A stretch of 15,075 bases of DNA from Kiloniellales bacterium. GTDB lineage: Bacteria > Pseudomonadota > Alphaproteobacteria > Kiloniellales > JAKSBE01. The translations under genes and the position numbers were made by a program. The stretch is from the NCBI GenBank assembly GCA_030067055.1, contig JASJAL010000024.1, positions 1 to 15,075 of the forward strand. The letters run 5' to 3'. A model generated the notes under the pieces. The model was not told the origin of the DNA and did not search any database. It saw nothing but the letters and a program-made list of their open reading frames with translations. This document shows positions 1 to 6,918 of the stretch, in pieces (position 1 is the first letter of the stretch; each line of letters starts with the position of its first letter).

Positions 1-887
1 GAGTACCAATCCATGTCCGCCTTCGCCGCTTTGCGGCCGCCGCCATCCGGATCGTAGAGCCCGCCTTCGACCGCCGCGGAATAGAAACCGTCGAGGCTGC
101 CGAGGATCTCCTTTGGAAGCTGTCCGATCGGCCCGTCGGGGTCGGTCTCCTTGCTGATGATCGTCGGATCCTTGGCCATGTCGCGATAGACGCTGAGCAG
201 CGCCTTGACGAAGATGCCCACGTCTTTCTCGTTGGCCTTGATCCAGTCGAGGTTCGCGAAGAGGGCCTCGTCGCTGGCATCGACCTCGAACATGGGCAGC
301 ACGTTGAACTTGTCGCCCTGCTGCTTGACGAGCTTGTTCTTGTTCGAAAGGTCGACGATCGTCGCGTCGGTTTGTCCCGCGATCAGGGCGACGATCCGGT
401 TGGCCGACCCGGGAACGTAGGACCGTTTGCCGAACTTGATACCGAGCCTGTCCTCGATCACGTTGGCAATGGAATCGGTGCCGCCGCCACGGGAGTGAAG
501 CATGATCGGCTCTCCGTCGAGGTCCTCGAGCTTGCTGTACTTCTTCGATGTGACCGGAAAGAACTTCAGCTTGGACAGCTGAAAGATGATGCGGATCGGC
601 GCCTTGGACTTCTGCATCGCCGCATAGGGCGTGCCGAACCCGATGTCCATCTGCCCGCTCAAGACGGCCTGAATGGCGAGTTCCTCGTCCGAGAAGGCGG
701 TCCACTCGTAGTCGAGCCCCATCGCCTTGGCGCGGTCCAGTGCGACAAAGAAGGCGGCAAGCTCGTCCGACGGCGTCTCGGCCAGAGCGATACGGATCTT
801 GTCCGCCTGCGCGCCGGAAAGCGTCATCCCGCCGAGAATCAAGACCGCGGCGAGAAAGGTCGAGATCTTCTTTGACAGCATTTTCAT
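1..887 (-). CDS. ABC transporter substrate-binding protein, NitT/TauT (NMT1-like) type, partial
   Basis: This is the N-terminal 295 codons of an exported solute-binding protein; the C-terminus lies beyond the left edge. I translated it directly from the minus strand. It starts MKMLSKK and has a hydrophobic signal peptide ending near SGAQA at about residue 28, with no lipobox. The mature chain begins DKIRIALAETPSDE, followed by AIQAVLSGQMDIGFG and, later, LHSRGGGTDSIANVIEDRLG and a GSANRIVALIAGQTDATIVD stretch. This layout is typical of NMT1/THI5-like binding proteins that feed nitrate/sulfonate/taurine-type ABC importers. The start at 887 is favoured by a GGAGG ribosome site about six bases upstream; a second in-frame ATG lies two codons in. 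It lies 95 bases downstream of a GntR regulator on the same strand, so joint control is likely. Permease and ATPase genes would be expected to the left. The ligand cannot be read from the sequence. Confidence 0.85.
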   Translation of the reverse strand, partial: MKMLSKKISTFLAAVLILGGMTLSGAQADKIRIALAETPSDELAAFFVALDRAKAMGLDYEWTAFSDEELAIQAVLSGQMDIGFGTPYAAMQKSKAPIRIIFQLSKLKFFPVTSKKYSKLEDLDGEPIMLHSRGGGTDSIANVIEDRLGIKFGKRSYVPGSANRIVALIAGQTDATIVDLSNKNKLVKQQGDKFNVLPMFEVDASDEALFANLDWIKANEKDVGIFVKALLSVYRDMAKDPTIISKETDPDGPIGQLPKEILGSLDGFYSAAVEGGLYDPDGGGRKAAKADMDWY

Positions 888-982
888 CTTTCTCCTCCCC
901 TTCGAGGAAAAGTGGTGCTTTGCGTTCTGCACTCTGAGCCGCTTGGCTCCTTCTCCTGTGTTTTCCCTAAGACTGCGATGAA

Positions 983-1672
983 TCAGACTTCCTCGAAAAG
1001 CCGCGCCGAAACGGACCGGATGTGCCGGCGCATGGCGTCCTGCGCGGCGGCGGGGTCGCGCGCTTCGATGGCTGCGGCGATTCGATCGTGCTCGGAAAAG
1101 CTGCTGTGCGCCTTCGGCGGGCGCTCGGACTGGCGCACCACGCTACCCCAGGCCACGGCCCTGCGAACCTGGTTGAGCTGGTCGAAGAGTGTCAGAAGCA
1201 GGATGTTGTCCGACGCCTCGGCGATGGAGCGGTGAAAGAGGTCGTCGTGGGTCTCGTAGTCGGACCAACTGGTCGCAACCGCGGCGCGATCCTTGGCCAG
1301 CTTCATGCGAATGATCGCCTCGCCTGAGGCATTCACGGCAGCTTCGCGCGCGATCGCCGGCTCAATGCACAAGCGGGCCCGCATCATTCGCACCGGCGTC
1401 AGTTGTTGGCTCAGTTCGGCGATGCTTCCGGTCGCGCCCGGACCGCCATGGCTCGCGACGAAGGTGCCCTTGCCGACGTGGCGCCAGATCGCGCCTTCCC
1501 GCTCGAGGATCTCCAGTGCCCGGCGAAGGGTCGTGCGGCTCATTCCCAGTCGGTCGATCAACTCCCGCTCCGGCGGCAGCCGATCGCCAGGCGCGTAGTC
1601 CCCGGCAGAGATCAGGGCGCGCACCCGCGCTATGGCGTCCTCCCGCTCAGATGACTCCGGAAGTGTCAGCAT
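983..1672 (-). CDS. GntR-family transcriptional regulator, FCD (FadR-type) subfamily
   Basis: This is a 229-residue DNA-binding regulator. Residues 12-75 form the GntR winged helix-turn-helix, with APGDRLPPERELIDRLGMSR, then TTLRRALEILEREG and the wing GKGTFV. Residues about 95-222 form the all-helical FCD ligand domain. Candidate metal ligands of that domain are visible as D143-x3-H147, H195 (SEHDRI) and H217 (MRRHI). The length is normal for the family. FCD regulators usually repress a neighbouring catabolic or transport operon and are released by a pathway acid; the effector here is unknown. The gene lies between a substrate-binding protein on the same strand and a divergent FAH-family enzyme. 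A perfect palindrome sits 14 bases upstream of its start codon, which suggests autoregulation. An AGGG ribosome site precedes the start. Confidence 0.95.
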   Translation of the reverse strand: MLTLPESSEREDAIARVRALISAGDYAPGDRLPPERELIDRLGMSRTTLRRALEILEREGAIWRHVGKGTFVASHGGPGATGSIAELSQQLTPVRMMRARLCIEPAIAREAAVNASGEAIIRMKLAKDRAAVATSWSDYETHDDLFHRSIAEASDNILLLTLFDQLNQVRRAVAWGSVVRQSERPPKAHSSFSEHDRIAAAIEARDPAAAQDAMRRHIRSVSARLFEEV

Positions 1673-1685
1673 GAGGATGCCCTAA

Positions 1686-1699
1686 ATTGGTTGACCAAT
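1686..1699. promoter_or_regulatory. Candidate operator for the GntR/FCD regulator
   Basis: ATTGGT-TG-ACCAAT is a perfect inverted repeat with 6-bp arms and a 2-bp centre, placed 14 bp upstream of the regulator's start codon in the divergent spacer (1673-1840). GntR/FCD regulators typically bind short dyads with a GT-Nx-AC core, and GT-TG-AC fits that layout. An additional ATTGGT half-site occurs at 1768-1773 and a GCGAT-TG-ATCGC dyad at 1775-1786, nearer the FAH-family gene. Binding by this regulator is inferred from position and symmetry only. Confidence 0.6.
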
Positions 1700-1840
1700 C
1701 TGGAGATTTCAAGCAAGCGTATTGAAACTTATGCCTTCTATCAACCGATATTCCGGATCATTGGAGTATTGGTCGCGATTGATCGCACAGGTGCCCGCCC
1801 TTAGTGACGCAAAGCGATATCCAGGACAGCGGAGGTTGGA

Positions 1841-2527
1841 ATGTCAGATTTCGTGATCGGTACGCCCCCGGTCGTCGCCCTTCCGGTTGCCGGCACGACC
1901 GCCCGTTTCCCGGTGCGCCGGGTGTATTGCATCGGCCGCAACTACGCAGCCCATGCGGTCGAGATGGGTGGGGATCCGGATCGCGAACCGCCATTCTTCT
2001 TCCAGAAGAACCCCCATAACCTCGATCCTTCCGGCGAGTTCCCCTATCCGCCGCATTCCTCGGACGTGCACCACGAGGTGGAGATGGCGGTCGCGCTGAA
2101 GTCCGGCGGTACGAACATCCCGCTTGCCGAGGCGCTCGACCATGTCTTCGGCTATGGCGTATCGATCGACATGACCCGGCGCGACCGTCAAGGCGAGGCG
2201 AAGAAGGCGGGGCGCCCCTGGGAGATCGGCAAGGCCTTCGAGCGCTCGGCGCCGGTCGGACCGATTCATCCGGTCTCGGAAGTCGGCCATCCCGATCACG
2301 GCCGGATCGAGCTGAAGGTCAACGGCGAGACTCGCCAGGAAGGCGACCTCAACCAGATGATCTGGAAGGTGCCCGAGATGATTGCCCACCTGTCCGAGTA
2401 CTTCGAGCTGGCTCCCGGAGACGTCATCCTCTCGGGCACGCCGGCGGGTGTGGGACCGGTCTCAAAGGGCGACCGCATGGAGGCGTCGATCGAAGGCCTG
2501 GGCGGCATCAACGTTGCGGTGGTCTGA
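1841..2527 (+). CDS. Fumarylacetoacetate hydrolase family protein (acylpyruvase / fumarylpyruvate hydrolase-like)
   Basis: This 228-residue cytoplasmic enzyme belongs to the FAH superfamily and spans the full single-domain length of FAHD1/NagK/YcgM-type proteins. CIGRNY (30-35) is followed by H38 and E41, the same H-x2-E spacing as the catalytic pair of FAHD1 acylpyruvases. Metal ligands are E79 and E81 (HHEVEMAVAL) and D110 (VSIDMTRRD), with K131 in IGKAFE and the late motif SGTPAGVGPV (198-207). Members hydrolyse C-C bonds of acylpyruvates such as fumarylpyruvate, or decarboxylate oxaloacetate, with Mg2+. The start is supported by GGAGG six bases upstream. It is divergent from the GntR regulator and likely under its control. 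The exact substrate is not determinable; fumarylpyruvate hydrolase of a gentisate-like pathway is one option, but no gentisate dioxygenase is in view. Confidence 0.92.
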   Translation: MSDFVIGTPPVVALPVAGTTARFPVRRVYCIGRNYAAHAVEMGGDPDREPPFFFQKNPHNLDPSGEFPYPPHSSDVHHEVEMAVALKSGGTNIPLAEALDHVFGYGVSIDMTRRDRQGEAKKAGRPWEIGKAFERSAPVGPIHPVSEVGHPDHGRIELKVNGETRQEGDLNQMIWKVPEMIAHLSEYFELAPGDVILSGTPAGVGPVSKGDRMEASIEGLGGINVAVV

Positions 2528-2641
2528 AGCGCGAGAGCGGTCGGAGTGAATGCCCTATCTGATAGACGGCCCATGACGCCAAAGATCCTGGGCCGGCCGA
2601 CGCCGAGATTGACCGCGCGACGCAAAAGCGCGAGACTTCCA

Positions 2642-2654
2642 GGTCTGAAAGACC
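2642..2654. other. Small perfect hairpin in the leader of the 96-aa gene
   Basis: GGTCT-GAA-AGACC forms a 5-bp stem with a three-base loop, 37 bases before the next start codon. It could be a weak leader structure or chance. There is no U-tract, so it is not a convincing terminator. Confidence 0.2.
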
Positions 2655-2691
2655 CCCACATGATGATCACGAAGAATCGGGAGGAACGGCC

Positions 2692-2982
2692 ATGCACGCG
2701 GTCGTAAGAACCTATTCAGGTCAAGGGGCAAAGGAGCTTTTCGAACTGCTGGAACAGCGCAAGGCGGACGTCGAGCGCATTATCCGTTCCGTATCAGGGC
2801 TTCAGAGCTATTCGCTTATCCGTACCGCCGAGGGGGGCATCTCGGTCACGGTTTGCCAGAACAAGTCAGGCACGGACGAAAGCGTCAGGCTCGCGGCTGA
2901 ATGGGTGCGGGAAAACGCATCCGAGCTGGCAACTGAAGCCCCTGATGTCTCGGACGGCACGGTTGTCCTTCAGCTTGATTAG
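2692..2982 (+). CDS. Conserved small protein, ABM-like (dimeric alpha-beta barrel) fold suspected
   Basis: This is a 96-residue cytoplasmic protein with no signal peptide. Its layout is strand (MHAVVRTYS), helix (KELFELLEQRKADVERIIRS), strand (LQSYSLIRTAEG), strand (ISVTVCQN), helix (SVRLAAEWVRENAS) and final strand (TVVLQLD). That is the pattern of ferredoxin-like ABM-type barrels. I recall similar unnamed proteins in rhizobial genomes, but no enzymatic residue set can be pointed to and no function is assigned. A GGGAGG ribosome site sits seven bases before the ATG. It is 164 bp downstream of the FAH-family gene on the same strand and may or may not be co-transcribed. It converges with the three-gene minus-strand unit. 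Confidence 0.8.
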   Translation: MHAVVRTYSGQGAKELFELLEQRKADVERIIRSVSGLQSYSLIRTAEGGISVTVCQNKSGTDESVRLAAEWVRENASELATEAPDVSDGTVVLQLD

Positions 2983-2985
2983 TCC

Positions 2986-3016
2986 GAAAGCCGAAGGCCG
3001 CGAGGCAATGGCTTTC
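2986..3016 (+). terminator. Candidate terminator hairpin after the 96-aa gene
   Basis: GAAAGCC at 2986-2992 pairs exactly with GGCTTTC at 3010-3016 around a 17-base loop, beginning three bases after the stop codon at 2980-2982. It is not followed by a U-run, so factor-independent termination is uncertain. Its position between convergent genes makes a termination role plausible. Confidence 0.3.
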
Positions 3017-3025
3017 TCAGCATGA

Positions 3026-3045
3026 CAAGACCGGCCAAGACCGGC
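3026..3045. repeat. 10-bp tandem duplication
   Basis: CAAGACCGGC occurs twice in immediate tandem (3026-3035 and 3036-3045) in the spacer between convergent genes. No function is suggested; it may be replication slippage. Confidence 0.5.
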
Positions 3046-3066
3046 GCTGATCCGTAGCAGCAGACC

Positions 3067-3117
3067 TTGCGGCCTTCCCGCAACCTAGTCGACAACCCAT
3101 GGCCCACCGGCCGTGGG
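3067..3117 (-). terminator. Candidate terminator hairpins of the protease-FGE operon
   Basis: Two short perfect hairpins lie 79-129 bases past the stop codon of the minus-strand operon: TTGCGG-N5-CCGCAA (3067-3083) and CCCAC-CGGCC-GTGGG (3103-3117). Neither has a U-tract on the minus strand. They are noted as possible 3'-end structures only. Confidence 0.3.
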
Positions 3118-3195
3118 AAGGGCCAATGGCGCCTCGAGCGCGGCCGGTCGCTTCTTGCCCGAGAGCTTGGGGCTACCCAAGGAATCGGCCGGCCC

Positions 3196-4824
3196 TCAGG
3201 GGTCGCGGATGACTCGAAAACCCACGTTGCTCTTGCGGTTCTTCGGGCTGTCCTTGAGCCGGTTTGCGGAGCGCAGGGTTTCGGGTCTGGTGATCGAGGA
3301 ACCGCCGCGCTGCATCCTCTTCTTGCAGTTACCGCCGGCATCTTCGAGCCATGCTCTGCCATCGGTAGGCGCACCGGCATAGCTCTCGTGCCAGCAATCC
3401 TCGGTCCACTCCCAAACGTTGCCATGAACTTCATAAAGCCCGAATGGATTGGCAGGAAAGCTGCCCACGGGTGCGGCCCGGCCTAGATCCCACCTGCTAC
3501 CGCAGCCGTCGCAGGAGGCGCGGTTTTCGGGCAGATGGTCACCCCACCAGTAGCGGGTGTTGGTCCAGGCGCGGGCAGCGTATTCCCACTCCGCACTGCT
3601 CGGCAAACGATAGCTGTGGCCGGTGATCCGGCTTAGCCAGTCCACGTAGGCTTTCGCGTCGTTCCAGTTGACGCAGACGACCGGGCTTAGGTCGTCGTTG
3701 ACAGGATAGCCGGGCTCGCGCCAGCTCTTGTCGTCATCCGACTGCCAGGCGCGCTTGTTCTTCGTCCAGATCTCACATCCACGCTCGGGCTCGTAGCCCG
3801 TGTCCTCAACGAAGTATCGAAATTCTCTATGCGTTACCTCGTAGCGACCGATCAGAAATGGCGCACCGATGGTGACTGGGCGGCGGGGGGTTTCGTTTCG
3901 CGCTGGATAGTTTTCGTTTTCATCTGCTCCCATGACGAAAGTGCCGGACGGCACCTTCGTCAGCTCAGGACATCTCCTGCAGTCTTGAATCGGCTGCTCC
4001 GGTTCCGGGGGCAGGACGGGCACCTTCAGCGCCGTCGGTTTTCCAGTCGCTTCAAGCTGCTCGGCAATTCGATCGATCCTCAGCGCCACTCCGCCGTGCC
4101 CGTTCTCACTGGTAATCATTCCAACCAAGTACCAGTCTTCGCTGAAGAGCCCGCCTCCGGAATGCCCCCTGCTGACGAAGCCCGAGCGGAAATCGATTCT
4201 GTCATCGCTGACTGTCAGCAGCCGATCCAGCTCAAAAGGCGCAGAATACCAGGGAATTCCATTTGGGTTGCCGATCGTGTGCAGGCCATCGTGCAGCCGC
4301 AGAGATTTGGGCGACCGCACGCGCCTCAAGAGGCTCTTGAGGTCTAGTTGCTGTTTCTGAAGCCCAACCTCCAAGGAGGCAGTTACAGGGACCGACAGAA
4401 CGGCTAAGTCAAGGTTTCGCGCTTCGGCCCACCATTCGACTCTTGCCACGTGCTTCGTGCCCCGGTCGAACCAGAACTCGACGGTGATTTCCTCGACTGC
4501 GCGACGCGGCGGCCCTCCCAGCCTCTTTCGAGTTATCACCACGTGCTCGGCCGTGACGAGCCTGATTTCATGCGGCCGCCGTTCCACGATGATCGCGCTA
4601 CCGAAGTCGCCCAGGGTTTCAGGGTCGCGGGTTGCGACCTTGGCAATGAGTGCATTGAGCAGCTCTGGGCCGGTCCTCGGTATGTCTGTCTTCGGTTGGG
4701 GCGTCTGGTCATCGGACGGCTCGGGCGATCCGCCCGACGATGGGGGGGTGTCCGGTTCTAGCGAACAAGCGGCGATAGCCATGGAAGCGAGTAAAGCCGC
4801 AATCCAAGGAGTCCGGCGCATCAT
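3196..4824 (-). CDS. Lipoprotein fusing a trypsin-like serine protease to an FGE/SUMF1-like domain
   Basis: This 542-residue exported protein has an N-terminal signal with lipobox AIAAC (Cys20), then a Pro/Ser-rich linker to about residue 50. Residues about 70-262 form a trypsin-like protease with a visible triad: H94 (TAEHVV), D139 (NLDLAVL) and S222 (RGHSGGGLF). Residues about 288-540 form a formylglycine-generating-enzyme/SUMF1-like domain, with PSGTFVMGA, GRYEVTHREFRYFV, RLPSSAEWEYAAR, GNVWEWTEDCW, QRGGSS and VGFRVIR. The two catalytic cysteines of true FGEs, expected between RGGS and GFR, are absent, so this half is probably a binding or otherwise altered module. The start at 4824 overlaps the upstream stop codon as ATGA and begins with the signal peptide; the frame stays open 103 codons further upstream, but that stretch lies within the neighbour's coding sequence. 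It is the last gene of a three-gene unit, all of whose products are exported or membrane-bound. Anchoring to the inner or outer membrane is not determined. Confidence 0.88.
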   Translation of the reverse strand: MMRRTPWIAALLASMAIAACSLEPDTPPSSGGSPEPSDDQTPQPKTDIPRTGPELLNALIAKVATRDPETLGDFGSAIIVERRPHEIRLVTAEHVVITRKRLGGPPRRAVEEITVEFWFDRGTKHVARVEWWAEARNLDLAVLSVPVTASLEVGLQKQQLDLKSLLRRVRSPKSLRLHDGLHTIGNPNGIPWYSAPFELDRLLTVSDDRIDFRSGFVSRGHSGGGLFSEDWYLVGMITSENGHGGVALRIDRIAEQLEATGKPTALKVPVLPPEPEQPIQDCRRCPELTKVPSGTFVMGADENENYPARNETPRRPVTIGAPFLIGRYEVTHREFRYFVEDTGYEPERGCEIWTKNKRAWQSDDDKSWREPGYPVNDDLSPVVCVNWNDAKAYVDWLSRITGHSYRLPSSAEWEYAARAWTNTRYWWGDHLPENRASCDGCGSRWDLGRAAPVGSFPANPFGLYEVHGNVWEWTEDCWHESYAGAPTDGRAWLEDAGGNCKKRMQRGGSSITRPETLRSANRLKDSPKNRKSNVGFRVIRDP

Positions 4825-6176
4825 CGGTCCATTCCCCAGAACCGCATCACCGGCAGGAGCACAAACAAGAAGAGAAAGGAGAACACTCCCCAGAAGAGTT
4901 TCGTCTCGTGGTGTGCGTGAAGCCATTCCAGGACTCGCGGCATGAGGTCCTGCGGGTTGCTTCGACTCCCGACCCTGAGGCCTCGAACCGCGGCTGAGGC
5001 CTGAAGCGAAAGGTGTTCCGGGGTCGCGGAAATCTGCGTGATCGTTCCGGCAAGGGCGAGGTCGCCTGTCGTCGAATTCAGCTTCCGGCAGGCCGCGAAA
5101 TAGGGTGCAAGCCAACCGCTGATCGCGGCCCAAGCACCCTGGTCGCCGGCGCCCGTCAAATTCTTACTTCCTCCGAGGTAGAGGTACTCGCCCTTCCGCA
5201 CTTGGCGTTCCTCGCCGCCCAGTGCCTCCAGGTACAATGAACCGCCTTGCAGGGCCGAAAACTCTCGCTGCCGTCGCTCGGCGGTCGGATCGCCCCGCTT
5301 GAAATCCAAGCCGGTGACCGGCAGCTCATCGCCGAAAAGCGCCATCGGATCGAGACCGGCTTGGGGCATGGGCGCGAACTCTATTTCCAGGAGCTGTCCA
5401 GGATCGGCAGCGAGATTAAGCTCGACCGGCGTCCCGAGCGCTTCGAGGTGTTCGGCCAACTCGCTCCTGGGGGGCACCACCCTGACGCCGGCCGGCAGGT
5501 TCAGGTCGATCGCGACCGGGCTGGTGTCGTGCTTTAGCCGCATTTTCAACGCACCCGGGGCCTCCGCCGGCAGCAGCCGTACCCAGGTTCGCGAGTCGAC
5601 AACGATAGGTCCGGCAAGCAAGCCACCGGGGGACGCGAAGGCCTGCCAGGTATCGGGCACGATAACCGAAATGCCCGGAACACCACTTATTCCATCGACC
5701 CCCTTCAGCACGGCGCGAATGGCCGGGATTTCGGGCCCCGCCAGGCTGGCCTTTCTGCCCGCGGTCCTGTTCCCTTGTGCTTCGGCCAGTTGAAAGCTCA
5801 GCGAAGACAGCGCCAGTTCGAGGGTGATCTCGGTACAGGGCACGCGCACGAATAGGAGAACCGAGACGAGACCGGCGGTGGCCACGGCGAGGGCAGGGAC
5901 ACGCCAAGGCCATCGCCGAGGTCGAGGCTTGACTCGCCGATAGGCCTGCAAGAGAGACTCCAGCCGACTGGCTTCATCCAACGCGCTGGCGTCGATCTGC
6001 CCGGAATCCCGGTAGCCCTCGGCCAAGCGTTCGACCCGTTCAACGATCACATCCCGCAAAATCGCCGCAGGTTCTTCGTGGCTTTTCCCTGCGGCGACAT
6101 TGACCTGATCATCTTCCGAGGCGGATTCAGTCGCCTGAGTGGTAGAACCAGAATTGTCTTTCTCGCTCGATGTCAT
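4821..6176 (-). CDS. Membrane protein with transmembrane segments at both ends and a large extracytoplasmic domain
   Basis: This is a 451-residue protein of unrecognised family. Residues 1-92 are hydrophilic: an acidic Ser/Thr-rich tail (1-30), a mostly helical stretch (35-83) and a basic pre-membrane segment (RRVKPRPRRWPWR). A first membrane segment spans about 93-111 and a second about 426-445, followed by a six-residue tail. The positive-inside rule puts both ends in the cytoplasm and residues about 112-425 outside. That domain is rich in short strands and contains Cys114 and Cys363. The start at 6176 (AGG about seven bases upstream) overlaps the preceding gene by 50 bases, and the stop overlaps the next start as ATGA, so the three genes look translationally coupled. 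It could be a scaffold or signal conduit for the secreted and lipoprotein partners; this is inference. Confidence 0.75.
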   Translation of the reverse strand: MTSSEKDNSGSTTQATESASEDDQVNVAAGKSHEEPAAILRDVIVERVERLAEGYRDSGQIDASALDEASRLESLLQAYRRVKPRPRRWPWRVPALAVATAGLVSVLLFVRVPCTEITLELALSSLSFQLAEAQGNRTAGRKASLAGPEIPAIRAVLKGVDGISGVPGISVIVPDTWQAFASPGGLLAGPIVVDSRTWVRLLPAEAPGALKMRLKHDTSPVAIDLNLPAGVRVVPPRSELAEHLEALGTPVELNLAADPGQLLEIEFAPMPQAGLDPMALFGDELPVTGLDFKRGDPTAERRQREFSALQGGSLYLEALGGEERQVRKGEYLYLGGSKNLTGAGDQGAWAAISGWLAPYFAACRKLNSTTGDLALAGTITQISATPEHLSLQASAAVRGLRVGSRSNPQDLMPRVLEWLHAHHETKLFWGVFSFLFLFVLLPVMRFWGMDR

Positions 6177-6900
6177 CGCGCCTGCGCTTTGCCCATAGCT
6201 TCACTTGGTAGAATCCGACCTCGGAGAGATCGGGCAAGGTGATCGGGACGCCGCTATCCGGGGGATAGAATCCGTAGCCCAAATCGGTCCGTTCGAGCTC
6301 GCCGTCAAGAAGCTTGCCGTGTTCGTCAACTCTCTCGATTGCAATAGAAAGCTCCTTCAACTCGACCCCGGGCACGACCAGCAACTCATAGTTTCGAGAC
6401 GCGGCGCTCGCCTCGCCTTGCTTTATGTTTAGGGGCAGATAGACCGGTTGATCTTGTGTGCCTAAGGTCCAATCGACCCAGCCGAGAACTGCCAGGTCGC
6501 GAGGCGCGATCCTGTAGAGGGACAGGAACGTCGCTGGCCATTCGAAATCGCTCTCGTCCGGGGAGCGCAAGGTGTCCATCTGATAGAAGAGGTCCGGGCG
6601 CAAAGGTTTCGCGCGCAAACGAACCGGACGTTCAAGCGGGTTCGGCCAAGAGATCGTGAGCGGCGTTTCCTCCATTTCGTAGTCGATCTTGCCGCGGGTG
6701 AAGGAGAATACGCTGATCGTGGCGCCGCTGACCGGAGTCTCGGCATAGATGCCCTCGCACCGGTCACCCCAGTTGCGGTAGGCGTGCTGATGATCGACGA
6801 ACTCCGGCAAGGACAGGTCGCACATTTCCTCCTGCGCGAAGGCGAGATTGATAAAGGCTGCGCCGAAACACAGGGGAACGCAGAGCGCCAACCACCGCAT
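6127..6900 (-). CDS. Secreted protein of unknown function, first gene of the protease-FGE operon
   Basis: This 257-residue protein has a clear signal peptide (MRWLALCVPLCFGAAFINLA) and a likely cleavage after AFA at about residue 22. The mature chain contains only two cysteines, C27 and C48, which could form a disulfide. It is rich in alternating beta-type segments (TISVFSF, LTISWP, PVRLRAKPL, YELLVVPGVELKELSIAIE, GFYQVKLWAK), suggesting a beta-sandwich or repeat of Ig-like sheets. I do not recognise the family. I chose the start at 6900 because GGAG lies eight bases upstream and the signal peptide then has normal form; an in-frame ATG at 6918 is the alternative and adds six residues. Its 3' end overlaps the membrane-protein gene by 50 bases. 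About 770 bases without a gene separate it from the divergent gene at 7671, so the operon promoter should lie there. Confidence 0.75.
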   Translation of the reverse strand: MRWLALCVPLCFGAAFINLAFAQEEMCDLSLPEFVDHQHAYRNWGDRCEGIYAETPVSGATISVFSFTRGKIDYEMEETPLTISWPNPLERPVRLRAKPLRPDLFYQMDTLRSPDESDFEWPATFLSLYRIAPRDLAVLGWVDWTLGTQDQPVYLPLNIKQGEASAASRNYELLVVPGVELKELSIAIERVDEHGKLLDGELERTDLGYGFYPPDSGVPITLPDLSEVGFYQVKLWAKRRRDDIERERQFWFYHSGD

Positions 6901-6918
6901 CGGATTCACTCCAGTCAT

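Noticed and set aside
936..949. GAGCC-GCTT-GGCTC hairpin between regulator and binding-protein genes
   Set aside because: Only 5 bp with no U-tract on the minus strand; too weak to call a terminator or attenuator.
4825..5133. 103-codon N-terminal extension of the protease-FGE frame
   Set aside because: It lies inside the membrane-protein gene and would bury the lipoprotein signal peptide; the ATGA start at 4824 is natural.
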